This document shows, in pieces, positions 1 through 11,583 of a stretch of DNA of 64,000 nt. The stretch lies in assembly GCA_021613335.1 (NCBI GenBank), contig JAJTWR010000437.1, positions 555,001-619,000 on the forward strand, written 5' to 3'. Position 1 is the stretch's first letter; every line of letters starts with the position of its first letter. The notes under the pieces were generated by a model, which worked only from the letters and a program-made list of their open reading frames with translations, searched no databases and was not told where the DNA came from. A program made the position numbers and the translations under genes. Origin of the DNA: Whitmania pigra. Taxonomy: Eukaryota; Annelida; Clitellata; Hirudinida; Haemopidae.

Positions 1-179
1 TAATAATTTAAAATTTCAAAGAATTAGGCTTTCAGAAGCATCAGAAGTAAGTTAATCGACCAACATCTAGGAAGATATACATTGATAGTCTCCATTTCTT
101 CATAAAATATATGCTACTTAGCTATCATGAGACAGGTAAAATATAAATAAGATGTTGTCTACAATGATGCCATCTCCAG

Positions 180-3100
180 ATGAACTGCTGTGGTGTTTTG
201 TCTCCGAGGGACTACATGCACACCTCGTGGTTTAACAACAGCAAGGATACCGAGGGCGTATTTGTCCCCCGTTCCTGTTGCATCGTCTCAGGTTCAAACA
301 CACGACACGCTGGCAACCAAAACGACAAGGTCAACTACTGTCAAGTTGAGGCCCTCATCTTCAAAGTCAATAACAACGATTCAGTGGCTTTTTTGCACAC
401 GCAGGTCAGTCGAAGATTTATATGTCTTTTTTTTTAACTAATACTATTTTGATTATTGATCTACTTGTAATTGATTAATATTAGTCACAGTAATTAGTTG
501 AGCAATTTATTATTGATTAATTAAGTAATGGTAGTTAACGATAATTTAGCTGGTACTTCTTTAATGCGATTCAGTAATAATAAGATAATAATAATTATTA
601 TTAAAAAAATATTTGATTGGAAGGGTTGCCAACCAATGGTGATGAAGATGTTCGAAGGTCATCTCAGCAAATCGACCTTTCTTCTCGTTTGCCTCATCTG
701 TGTGCAGGTCATTTTAATTATTTGTTCATTTTTATAATTTAATATTCTAATTAATTGTTTATGTTTATAATTTATTATTCTAATTAGTTGTTTATGTCAA
801 TAATTGAAAATATTTAAGTTTTTTAAACAGCAAATAGAATGTCTTTTTTTTATTTTATTCAAATTTATTTTCAAATAATTGAAAATCGCTCGATTAAGAT
901 TGTGATGATGATGATCCTGATGAAGCCATTAAAAAGCCATAATCCCCGTTAATTTCAAGTCCGGAACACACGCCATTTGTAATGATCAGCTAACGCCTGG
1001 CATATAATCAATCGACCATTAAACTACCAACATACATTATCAGCATAACCTCCTTCCTCTGAAACTTTATTATTATTATTATATTTATTATTTTTATTTT
1101 ACTTTATTGTCTCTGCCATGCAAACATTACAATATAAATCAAGAAAAACCACTTCGAAATATTTTATGTCCTCAAAAGAGTCTGAAGTATTCCTTGACAT
1201 GTAAATTTAAAAATACAAGCCGTGGTATAAAATGTCAATCGTATCGAAGAGCACCAACTATTAATGTTAATGAGAGCTCGATATGTGGACTTCTTTTTTC
1301 GATTGCACCTGTGAGCCCTCCATATCTTGTAAATCTGAAGTTACGATGTTCATAAGGCCTGTCCTTGTAATGCCGCAATCCTTCCAAAATCTAAACGATT
1401 TTTGGGACATCACTCCTCTCTAGTTGCATACAAATGCGCCAACATTTGGCATCAATTTCTGAGTGTCTGCTGGAGCACTTCTCAGCATCCAAATGTGAAT
1501 ACTTTGTGTCCAGGTTGATGTCTGAGGCAACTAATCGCGGTGTCTGCGGAGTTCAGAGAACCGATGAATACCTCGTCAAAGGTAAGTTTATGAACTAGAT
1601 TTGATAACAAGTGAACTTTCAAAATATAAAGGCGTTGGCAAGGCTTTATCGGTGCTCTTGAAATTGAATGGAGCAATTTTTGAATCTCATCTCTGGTCGA
1701 CGCTGGCTGCTTCCGAACTCCCCACCCAGATATTTGAACGTCTGTGAGACATCGATTGCTTTGATATCTTCAGATTGTAATTTGAGGTACGTTATGGGGT
1801 TGACTATCCGGCGTTTCTCTCCGCAGTGGGTTTCAGTTCTGAGTGTAGCGCATTTGTTTGGATTGATTCTTAGACCTGCGCTGCTCATTGCACTCTCTAA
1901 TTGTTCCATCAGTCTTTTTATTCCGATGTCAGTCGTTGACATTAAGACCAGATCGTCGGCGAATGCAATGTAATTGCACTTAGTCGTCGAACCTCTGCCA
2001 GCCGTGACTCCAATTGATTGGTCCAATTTGCTGGTTATCATGTCTATGACCGCATTGAATAGGCGGGAGAACATCGGGTCTCCTTGACGGACTCCTCTTT
2101 TCACTTGAATCTTTCAACTGAGACCGTTGCATTAGAGCCTACAATTGTCAATAGTTTAATGTTAGACGCAATCCTATAAGAACAATTTTTGTTTCAAATT
2201 TTTTTGAACAATTATTGTTTCAATTCGATTTCTTTCATTGCCATTATATGAGATTCCTTTTCATTCCATCTGCACTTCGAGTACCTTTTTCCTGACCGGC
2301 ATGACACTGGACTGGGTGGACAAGACTCCCATGAATTTTTACTTTTCTGGTGTTCCGAACTCCTCACAATATTCACACTTTTGCTGGACAACAGTCGGTA
2401 CTTCCGAAGAAACACAACAATCCTTCACCTGTGTGAAGAGAGCTGCTAAGGTGCGTGAACGGGCATTGTTTACCTTTTGTTCATTCCGACGAGTCCTCAA
2501 ATTAATTTAATTCTCAGAACTTCCAACAACATCAATCAGCAGATGCTATCGGAATCAAGCGCACTTTAAACCCCTTTTTCTCGTCTATTTATCTGAAGTT
2601 GTGACTTCTAGACGAGATCAGGCATTTAAGTCAAAATGTTTGCAACTCAACTTCAGTTTTTCCCCTTTCAATAATCTCACATCCTAAACGTAATATAGGG
2701 GCCACTATTTGACAGAAAATCGCGACAAATAAACGCCGAAATCTCCGAATGTAATATATTATTATTATTAATTTATTATTAATGTGATGATTATTATTAA
2801 TAAATAATTTCATGAAAATGGCTGCAAATGAAGATGAACAAACACATTAGAAGTTAGGAAAGGAGTTTAGAGTTAATACCTCGTGTTGTTAAAAGTTTTA
2901 ATGTAATTGCAAACTGAGAATTATGTTTAAAATAATCTCTAATTGGAGTTAATATCAGATTAACAACATTTAATACCAATAAACTCAAACTTAATTACTG
3001 ATAATAAAAGACATCTTATATAACCTAATAATTTATAAATAATGATGTTAATGGCAAATCACGTGATCAATTGTCATCGTTTGAAGTTAAATGAAATGAT

Positions 3101-4825
3101 TAACAGAATTATGTTATTTAATTAATTGTACAAAAGATTTCTCATTGATTTATTATATTAATTATGTTAAGTTATGCTAATGAAGGATGATGACATCATA
3201 AATTGGTTAGGATGCAATGAAGAGGGACTAGATTTGAGAAGAACTCTCTTACTGAGAAAATAATAATTCCAATGCCGACCGGTTTAAATAAACCATTTTC
3301 TGGTAATCTTGTGAAATCAACTGTCATCGGACGATAAAGCTTTTCTTTCTTCGACCAGTGGACCGTCTCTATCTGCTCCTCACCAACTCATCATCTCACA
3401 ACTCCACCATCTCTCACCAACTCATCATCTCACAACCCCACCAATCGTGAATGAAATATTCCAATAATAATTACCTCCCCATTTTCTTTCGAATGCAGCA
3501 ATGGAATTTTAAAATTTTATTTTATTAATTTTAATTCTTGATGAAAATAAGAAAAATAATAATATTATTATTTTATTGTTATAAAGTACAATTATTAAAA
3601 ATTAATATTTAAATTAGTAGACGAAATCAAGAATGTGCAATCAAACCTTATTCCATATCAAAACTGAATTAAAATCATTTTTAAACGAATTAAATTAATT
3701 TCGGTTTTTGGTGTTTAGAAACACTTCGAAGAACTTTGGAAATTCAGGTGCAGTTGAAGGTCTTTAGCAGCTCACCTGATCTCATATTATCAGCTCACCT
3801 GGACGACATTTTATCAGGTGACGTCATTATGTTCGTGACGTCATCGATTTCTTTCAAACACAACCTGGTTTCTGATGCTTCTAATGTCATTTGACATGTG
3901 TAATTATAAACAACAATAATTATAAAAACAACAATTATTATTATTATTATTATTAATAACAGTAATAACAAGAAGAAGAATAATGAAAATGATAATGATC
4001 ATGACGATGAAGATGATGATGATAATAATTATAATAATATTTATAAAAAACATTAATGATAATAATAATTATATTAATCATAACAACTATACTACTAAAC
4101 GCAACGTAACTAAATTGTCCTACAAAGTAAAACAACAATAAACAGTAATAGATCATCCTCATCAGATGCAAGAAATGCTTTTCTCAACTTTCCTCTGTGG
4201 ATTCAGTTCGACATGATTTTTTGAAATTTTGGGTAAATAATTAAATAAATAAATTCCAAATTTCATTCAAACCACTGAAGTCATTTGTGGTTTGTCGCGT
4301 AATTTTGAGTCGATGAACAATTAAGGAATGGTTCACTTCGAGTTCCTAATTTTCGATTAGAGACCTGGAATCAATTAATGATTGTGAGGATATTTGAATT
4401 AATGAATTAGTTTAAATCAAATTGATTTAGTATTTTCTATAAAGAAATTATTCTCTTTAGAAGCGATTTGTTGACATTTCAAATGTTTTATGTATTAACT
4501 TTGTGCAAAACAAAATAAACTTAATAAACTAAACAATAAACTCGATTTCATTATTATTTTTACTTTGATATCATAAAACTTTGAGATAATCAAAGTACGA
4601 ATGTATCGATTATGAATTTTATTCATAAATTTATTTGTCATATTTTTTTAGAAAGCATTGAAAGTAGTAGCATGTGAATGTTAACTCGATAAAGTAATAA
4701 CATGTAAATGTTAACTCGTTAATCCATTTAAGTTCGTAGATTTGGTCCTCTCCTGCATTCTGATGTCTTGGGTGAAGAAGAAACAGTCCGAATATTGGTG
4801 GTGCGAAGATGACGATTGCGCATGA
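180..4825 (+). CDS. Tetraspanin, C-terminal part (3 exons; 5' end outside window)
   Basis: Tetraspanins are four-pass membrane proteins that organise partner proteins in the plasma membrane. Three exons join in phase 0: 180-404, 624-707 and 4733-4825. Exon 1 follows a CAG acceptor and encodes most of the large extracellular loop, with the CCG signature, a DYMHTSWFN segment and a PRSCC pair. Exon 2 is exactly 84 nt, a size often seen for the penultimate tetraspanin exon. It gives the last loop cysteine (GCQP) and the start of TM4. Exon 3 gives the end of TM4, a polar KKKQSEY tail and a stop. The acceptor of exon 3 (AAG at 4730-4732) has a weak pyrimidine tract, but it is the one that keeps frame. 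The 4-kb last intron holds an R2-like insertion. TM1-TM3 lie before the window. The family is clear; the subfamily is not. Confidence 0.85.
1063..2755 (-). mobile_element. R2/NeSL-like non-LTR retrotransposon, internally deleted copy
   Basis: Read on the minus strand this is a shortened relative of the element at 34.2-42.3 kb. Near 2755-2560 it shares the 5' untranslated sequence. At 2270-2430 it encodes a possible CxxC zinc finger (CEYC) followed by a Myb-like block (RWNEKESHIMAMKEIEL). At 2104-1646 it encodes the reverse transcriptase palm, with RQGDP and the catalytic FADDLVLMS. The 3' part (about 1520-1110) matches the end of the other copy and finishes in an A-rich tail, seen as T-rich at 1063-1105. 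Two internal segments are missing: Myb to RT, about 1.6 kb in the other copy, and the thumb/endonuclease part, about 0.7 kb. It cannot encode a complete protein. Confidence 0.8.
2756..4732. other. Rest of tetraspanin last intron; no gene seen
   Basis: AT-rich intron sequence. An imperfect doublet at about 3377-3440 repeats 'caccaactcatcatctcacaa'-like units, and an ATT-rich simple stretch lies at about 3937-4080. I see no coding exon or RNA gene. Confidence 0.5.
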
Positions 4826-5014
4826 TGATCAGCACTCACTTGCTCTGGAAAAGTTGAAGATTTGCAGGATGAATGCAGATTTGTTACGGTGATCATGGTC
4901 ATGATAACGATGATATCGATGATGATGATACTTATGAACAATGATGATAATAATGATGATGATGATGCTGAGGATGTGAGCAGCGTTGCATCTCAAGTTG
5001 GCAACTCTGAACAA

Positions 5015-5943
5015 CTTTATATCGTAACAATTCGTCGCAGGACAATTCGTCGCAAAAAACGGACAACTTCTCCAACAGAAATACTAAAAGATCCATAAAC
5101 ACGACTCAATAGTCAGACTAATATAAAAACCTTAATTTTAACGTGCTTAAAAATAAAATGGGAGATTTGATAATAATGTCATGGAATTATTAAATATTTT
5201 AAATTAATAAATTTTAAAATGGTTCTATGAAAAATGAACTGAAATAATGATCAAAATCATACCAAAACATTGATTTCAAATCCAAATTTTAAAAATCACT
5301 AAAAAAATGTCATTTCGCGATTTTAAATCATTTAATTTGAAATATTACCCATCACTGGTTGTCTTATTATAACGTTATAATGTTACAGTAGCCTCGAATT
5401 AAAAGGACCTGTCCCATTTGCGAATTTGTGATTCCTGAATACAAAATTATTGTATACGGTGTTATACTTTACTTAATAGTAATTCTTTACACACCTTTGA
5501 AAAAACATTACAATGCAGTACAAATTAGTCTAATTGTAATGTAAATATAACTAAAATATTTATAACTTCAGATTTATAACATCATATTTATAACAACATA
5601 TTTATAACATCATATTTATAACTTCAGATTTATTAAAAATATAATAATAAAAATATTAAACATTGTGTGTTAATAATTATATTGTTATAATAGACAAACA
5701 TAAAAATAGAAAAATTTTAATAACATAAATGCATTTTAAATGTCCTGTCCCGATTAGTCTTCATTGAATTCAGATACGGGTTCAAAAAATATTTCAATTG
5801 TACATTTTATTGATTTGCATAACATCGTAAACCCATAAAATCTTAAACCTTCTTTATTTATTATTATTATTATTTCATTATTATATCATTTCATTTTTTG
5901 GCTACGGGCCTGCGACGAATTGTCCAAGTAACCTTTATATCGT
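5015..5943. mobile_element. Non-autonomous MULE-like DNA transposon with 11-bp target duplication
   Basis: An identical 11-bp direct repeat, CTTTATATCGT, stands at 5015-5025 and 5933-5943. Just inside are inverted copies of CAATTCGTCGCAGG (left, about 5028-5042) and CCTGCGACGAATTG (right, about 5909-5922). The left end repeats the ACAATTCGTCGC unit twice. The interior of about 0.9 kb has no coding capacity. Target duplications of 9-11 bp are typical of Mutator-like elements, hence the assignment. The terminal repeat is short for that group, so another superfamily is possible. Confidence 0.6.
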
Positions 5944-7440
5944 GCTTTTGATTAAAGCATAGTCGCTTAAATGTTGTGTCGTGGTGAAACTATAATAACG
6001 AATTAAAATCGGTAAAGCATCGATGCAATTTGTAGAAAAAAATTAAAGAATCTCATCAATCTATTCATCCATCCATTCACTCATTTATTCACTCATTTTT
6101 CCGTTCCTACCTCTTGCAAAATTGACTGCAACGGTTAACACAAATTTCGTGAAAAAACTTTCGGTTTTTGGGATCTCTTTGTACTTTTGTGACGATATCT
6201 GCAACGAAAAAACAGCAATTGATTCAATAAAGTCTGCTTAGTGTCGACTTTTTCTTTTGAATTAAAAAATTCTGAAGAAAATTAATCAGTCGTCCTTGCA
6301 TGGTTTAATGAGAACCATTGTGTTGGGGCCGTGGAAAGTAAGATGGAACCAAAAGTCTTTGAGCCACATCTGAAATCTATGGACAAACATGCTTCGTAAA
6401 GTAAAATATTAAAATAACTTCAAAAAGTAAAACATTAAATTTATTCGCAAAAATACATGGACATACTGAAGGTTTTCATTGGAACTTCTGGTCTTTAATT
6501 AGAAATAATGCAATTTTTCTAATACTTTTGTAATGTAAGCAATTAACAATACCTTCACAATATAAAAATAATTAATTTTATGAATAAATAGTATTTAATT
6601 AACAGATAATTAATTAGTTTTAGGATTGAGTATGGCTACAATAGCAACATATTCTTAGGTTTCAACAATCTTTACAAGCAATTCAACAATAATAAAATTA
6701 ACTTTAATAAACTCCATATTATTTAACAATCAAACAATATTATAATTAACTTTAATAATATTAAACAATTATGCAATATTAAATAACAATTGCGATGATT
6801 GGATTGATTGACCTTCAAAATTTTAAAATAGAAAGTAATCAGAAATTTATTAAATAAAATAAATTTAAAAAAAAATCTTTCAGCATTTTGAAAACGTAAA
6901 TAAAATTAAAATGTTCGAAACTCCAATCATGAATTTACTGATTACATTATTATTAATTTTATTCCTATAATAATTCGATGATTATAAATTTTTAAATATA
7001 ACTTTTTAGCAGATATAGCTTCACATGCAATGCAGCATATCTCAGTGCATAGTACGAACAAATAGAAGAGCACAGCAGGAGATACAAAAGTCATTAACAA
7101 ATTAGCATTTATATTGGAGATTTCTCGTCATAACTTGACGTGCGCCAAGTAACACCAGCAATGATTTCGGGCATCATTATCATAATTATGATGGAAAAAT
7201 ACTGATAACCTCGAGCAAATTACCATGCAAATGCAAGCCACTGCATCAAACTCAATTTCTCGGAAGCTACAAAATCCTTGAATTAAAGCAGCTTTTGTCG
7301 TCTGCTTTTTATGTTTTCCTAATCTTCTCCTTATATTATTGTGGGTTCGCATTTTTCTATGAGTAAATATAATTAATGATTAATTTTTCTTTGTTTATTT
7401 TATTTAATTAATTATTTATTTATATTTGCTCATTATATTT
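5944..7440. other. AT-rich spacer; nothing supported
   Basis: Low-complexity AT-rich sequence with scattered short open frames on both strands. Their composition looks non-coding and none has a recognisable motif. Confidence 0.4.
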
Positions 7441-8290
7441 CTCAAAAAGTGTGCGTTGGGCCGCTAAGAGCTTGCCCTCTCGTGCTCTCAAAAAAGTGAC
7501 CCAAACATCAGCGAAAGGGAGTCTAGGCAAGTCGCAGTTAACTCTGGGTGCCAGGCACTCCACAAGGGAACCCATCTACCTTTACAAATGTTTCTAACAA
7601 CAAAACTACAAACAATGACATCATTAGTCAAAAGAAATGTGAGTGCAATTAATAACTGCTGCTTAAATATGAATAAAAACCTGAAAGGAGTAATTTGACA
7701 GACTTAATCAAAACAGCTTCTCCAGATCTACTCATCAGGAGAGCTCAAGCAATGATCCAACAATATCTTAATGGCAACCCTGATTCACCCATAGACTGTG
7801 TTAAAAACATGTTTGTGCTCTAATACATGAAGGAAACAGGTCCCCTTTAAACGGCCATTGCCACCACCGAAACTGAAGTTAATAAGAATATGAATAATGC
7901 CATATATATGTATTATTTTGCATTTCATTTCTGAGATCCTTAAAATGGCATCCAGATTGGATGACAAAGAAAAGAACCAATACAAACTATTGTTAAAAAA
8001 TGTGTTGACAAAGGCCAATGTGTCTCAAGGAAGAAGGAGACTGATCTCTGAACTCCGTCTTGGAAAATGCTCTAAATCGGCATCTTTTCAAGATGAAGCG
8101 TCACGCAGACGGTAAATGTCAAACCCAGGAAGATGAGACTTTCCAGCTTTATAATGAAATGTCCGACCTAATCAAGCCCAAGAAGATCAATAAGATAAAA
8201 AATAAATCCTTTAGAATTAAGTTCCATGCTTACATTGCTGGCGTGGAATTAATACACAAGTGGATTCATAAAAAAAAATTTGGCGATAGC
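7441..8290 (+). other. Unassigned segment of higher complexity with short open frames
   Basis: This stretch is less AT-rich than its neighbours. One plus-strand frame at about 7700-7823 (…LTDLIKTASPDLLIRRAQ…) ends in a stop. Others at 7944-8115 and 8060-8293 are Lys/Arg-rich (MASRLDDKEKNQ…; MENALNRHLF…). They may be decayed exons or repeat fragments. I do not recognise a family and cannot link them with confident splice sites. Confidence 0.25.
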
Positions 8291-8439
8291 TAAGAGAACT
8301 CACGTACTGCCCAGCATTATTATTATTATTAATATTATTTTTATTATCAATCTTCCAATCTTAAGCATTATTATACAGAGGTTTTAGTAGTTTATTGAGT
8401 TCCTTCAGATATAGAGGAATAGGGTACTTTTGTACTGAT

Positions 8440-9285
8440 TTGCAATCGCCTTTTTCGTAGACCGTTTTTAATATTCACTGAGTCTTCTATTTTCGCCGAG
8501 GTTGTTTTATCGGAAGTTTGTATATCGGATTTCGACCTCATCCCTATGGAATTAAAAAAACATGTTTTACATATTCTGTTAGATATTCTTCAGGAGGATT
8601 CAATTATGTATCTTGGATAACGCACAAAGGGATCTGCCTGTAAAAAATCTTTAAAGTTTTCAAATATTAATTAAAAATAGTTCCCGATTTTTTTCGAATA
8701 TTTTTCATCCCTTGCTCTCTGATTTTACTTCTATTTTCTAAAACAATCCGCATATTTTTATCTCTGTCAGTTGATTTTTAATCGTCTCTTTTATAGAAGA
8801 TAGACAGGATCGGGAGTATTTAACACCTTCGTGGATACATAAAAAAAATCGATATAACCGAAGGGCAAATGTCACGACAAAGTGGGAATTTGGCAGTTTC
8901 ACTTCGAAGTCGCCGCTTAGTAGTGGGGATAGAGAAAACCAATATAAAGTGATGAATTTATCCTTCGTTTGTGCTCCAGATATTGGGGTTCGACATAAAA
9001 GAATCGGCACAACCGACAAAAAAATGCTAAGATATATATGTATTTGGCAGCTCCACTTCAAAAACGTCGACTTCAAAATTAAATTGGAAGTAATAAATGT
9101 GTTGGAAATGGAGTTGACTAGTTAACCGAATTATGTCCTCTTGGGATAAACCCTGAAATTATAATTTTTGTTTGTGATTCATGGTTCTTCATTCATTATT
9201 ATTTAATTTTTTTAGAAGCTATTCAAACCTTTAACCGACAATTTTAACCGAGGTCGATATAAGTGGGTTCCATTATATTTTATTT
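8440..9285. mobile_element. Pogo/Tigger-like non-autonomous element
   Basis: Motifs of the type 'ATAAAAGAATCGGCACAACC' and 'TTAACCGAGGTCGATATAAG' recur at about 8505-8540, 8840-8870, 8985-9020 and 9230-9265. Repeated motifs such as 'CGACATAACCGA' near the ends are typical of pogo/Tigger elements. A second partial copy lies at 26.86-27.13 kb. Open frames inside are incidental. The exact ends were not fixed. Confidence 0.4.
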
Positions 9286-9451
9286 GCATTGGTTGCAATT
9301 ACCAAGAACGTGGGGTGCCCACATCTCATATTATCAAACTAGAAAATGTTTCAAATCCTAGTTATCATCCCCTATGCACAAATTCTGATTTTTATTAAAT
9401 TGGTTTATAAAAGAATGAAACTGTCTACTATTTAAAAAGAAACAAAGTAAA
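9286..9451. other. 3' flank of WDR70
   Basis: A short spacer between the pogo-like repeat and the WDR70 stop codon. It probably contains the WDR70 3' untranslated region on the minus strand, but I did not fix a polyadenylation site. Confidence 0.4.
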
Positions 9452-11182
9452 TTATGATGTTTTGGCCTTTTTGTAAACAGGCTCAAGTTCTCCTTCATCG
9501 TGGTCATCTTTTGTGGTGCTTTGAAGGATGGTCTTAGGTTGAGTCTTCTCATAGGCAGGTGCCACCCAGAATGGATTTTCCTCAGCTTCCTTGGCATGCC
9601 TAAGGATGGCTGCTCTCGGATCTTTGTCCCTCTCGTCGGGTCTCCGCAAAACGATTTGTTTGACGACATATTGGGAAAGGGTAGAACCATGGTGTCCCAC
9701 TCTTCCTCCCTGACCAGGTCCATTGACAGGAAGGTCTGGTCTGTTTGACTTGACAGGGTCCTTTCTCTCCTTCTCCTCCCGTTTCTTTGCAGTCATTGGC
9801 CTTTGGGTTCTAAACATTGGTAGGGCATAGGGAGTAATGATAAGGGGTTCAAGACCAACTGCTTCATCAGCTTTAGCAGTTTTTTTCTTCTTCCCAATGC
9901 TCAATTTAACTCCTCTTTGACTGTTGCTATCATGGAAGGCGACAACTTCTCCATCAGAAGTCGTGCAAAACATTTGACCAAGCTTGGGATGCCACAGACA
10001 CCTGATGAGGCTCACATTACTCACTGGAATTTCTAATTCTAACTTCCAAGTCTGCCTGTTGAGGAATACAAGATTCCCTCCCGTCCCTTTCTCAAGACAT
10101 CCATTCTTCGATGCAGATGTTGCAGTTACAACAAGTCGGTCGTTAGGACTGAAGAGACAGTCGGTCATCGGGAACAAATTGTTAAGGCAGGGTGTTTCAA
10201 ACAATGCAAATTTTATATTTCTCATGTCCCAGAGCTTGAGGGTATCGTCAGTGCTTCTGGTGACAAAGGATTTGTTATCATAACTGAAGCAGATTGAAGT
10301 AATTTCATTTCCATTTCCATGGGCAGACATGTTTTTGTGACAAGGACTAGTAAACATCTTTGCAGTGTCCCACATTTGGATTGAGCCATCTTGGCATACT
10401 GCAGCTATCAATTTGCCATCTCTATTAAAAGCACATGAAGTGGGTATTGTCTTTTTGCCATTTGATGATTTTAGTTTGATGATATTTTTGTGTTTCTTGG
10501 CATTGTTAATGTTCCATAATCGCACAGTTCCATCATTAGAGCAAGTTATGAAGTCATCCTTTGATTTCGGATTCCAGCAACCAGCATTCAACATAGCAGT
10601 ATGACCCTTGGTGTTGGACTGGTCCATGATGTATTGGTCACCCTTGATGCACTCCATGACTTCATGACCATCTCTGTCCAAAACCTTTGCTTGAGCACAT
10701 CCAGACACAACAAGTATTCTCTCACCATTGAGGCTGAATTTTAGATCTCTGATGGGGTGACCTTCGAATGGTGTAACACTTCGAAAAGATTGGAGGCTTG
10801 AATTCATCCCGGCAAAATCCCACAATTTCATAACATAGTCATAGCCACCAGACACCAGTCGAGCACCTGAGGAATCCATGGCAAGAGCTGTCACTGGTTT
10901 TGATCCGTGATTCATGGTGGATTTATTAGCACAGGGTATTTTCTTAACCTCTTCTTCTTCCTCTTCTTCAGACTCATCTTCTTCATTGGATTCCTGTCCT
11001 AGAACTTTGGAGTGTTCAGTATCTTCAATCTCAGATTTACTCAAGTTTGATTGCGGTTCGTTTATGTCGTGATCGGCATCTTCATTCATTTTTATGCTGT
11101 TTTCCTTCGCCAACTTCAGCATTTCCTCGACGTCAAAATGCCGAGCCTTTTTATCAGAATTTTTTGGTTTGTAATCCATCAT
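9452..11182 (-). CDS. WDR70: WD repeat-containing protein 70, single exon
   Basis: A 576-residue WD40 protein collinear with animal WDR70 (human about 654 aa). In other organisms WDR70 is a nuclear factor linked to the response to DNA breaks. A variable N-terminus holds an acidic run at about residues 70-80 (SEEEEEEEVKK), followed by the first blade (SGARLVSGGYDYVMKLWDFAG). Strongly conserved blocks follow: AKVLDRDGHEVMECIKGDQY, NTKGHTAMLNAG, CSNDGTVRLWN, KLWDMRN, FPMTDCLFSPNDRLVV and RCLWHPKLGQ. The C-terminal tail also fits the family (ITPYALPMFR, GPGQGGRVGHHGSTLS, AILRHAKEAEENPFWV), ending in a basic KKAKTS. There is no intron, unlike its neighbours, so the gene could be an old retrocopy that replaced the original; no frame damage is present. 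It is divergent from ADAT1, 401 bp away. Confidence 0.95.
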   Translation of the reverse strand: MMDYKPKNSDKKARHFDVEEMLKLAKENSIKMNEDADHDINEPQSNLSKSEIEDTEHSKVLGQESNEEDESEEEEEEEVKKIPCANKSTMNHGSKPVTALAMDSSGARLVSGGYDYVMKLWDFAGMNSSLQSFRSVTPFEGHPIRDLKFSLNGERILVVSGCAQAKVLDRDGHEVMECIKGDQYIMDQSNTKGHTAMLNAGCWNPKSKDDFITCSNDGTVRLWNINNAKKHKNIIKLKSSNGKKTIPTSCAFNRDGKLIAAVCQDGSIQMWDTAKMFTSPCHKNMSAHGNGNEITSICFSYDNKSFVTRSTDDTLKLWDMRNIKFALFETPCLNNLFPMTDCLFSPNDRLVVTATSASKNGCLEKGTGGNLVFLNRQTWKLELEIPVSNVSLIRCLWHPKLGQMFCTTSDGEVVAFHDSNSQRGVKLSIGKKKKTAKADEAVGLEPLIITPYALPMFRTQRPMTAKKREEKERKDPVKSNRPDLPVNGPGQGGRVGHHGSTLSQYVVKQIVLRRPDERDKDPRAAILRHAKEAEENPFWVAPAYEKTQPKTILQSTTKDDHDEGELEPVYKKAKTS

Positions 11183-11583
11183 TTAATGCAGCATAAAAAT
11201 ATATGATGTGGAATATTTAATTAATTCTAGTCAAACGGCTAATTATCGACAACCAGTTCACAAAATATAAATAAAAGATTATAAATATAACACAAAATTA
11301 AATTTGTATTTACTTTATATTTATTAATTTATGTTAGTTTTTAAAATAAACAATATATATTAAAAAATTATTGTAATTATTAAAATTTTATTAAGCTAGG
11401 TTTAATTTTTGTTATAATTTATAAACATAAAGTTTGCACAATTGTAATTAGTAATAATTGCAGGTTTAAATAATTACATTTAAATTTTGCAACGTTACTG
11501 GTCTAACCTTTTGAAATATTTTTATTTTGTTGATGAATAAGCATATTGTTCATCTTATTGTTTACGTATTCCTGAGTGGTGGC
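11183..11583. promoter_or_regulatory. Divergent promoter region between WDR70 and ADAT1
   Basis: A 401-bp AT-rich gap separates the two start codons, so both promoters must lie here or overlap. I see no clear TATA box in a fixed position and no CpG-rich core. The shared role is inferred from the head-to-head arrangement. Confidence 0.45.

Noticed and set aside
9984..10604. Plus-strand frames inside the WDR70 region
   Set aside because: Shadows of the WDR70 coding strand; no domain and no splice context.
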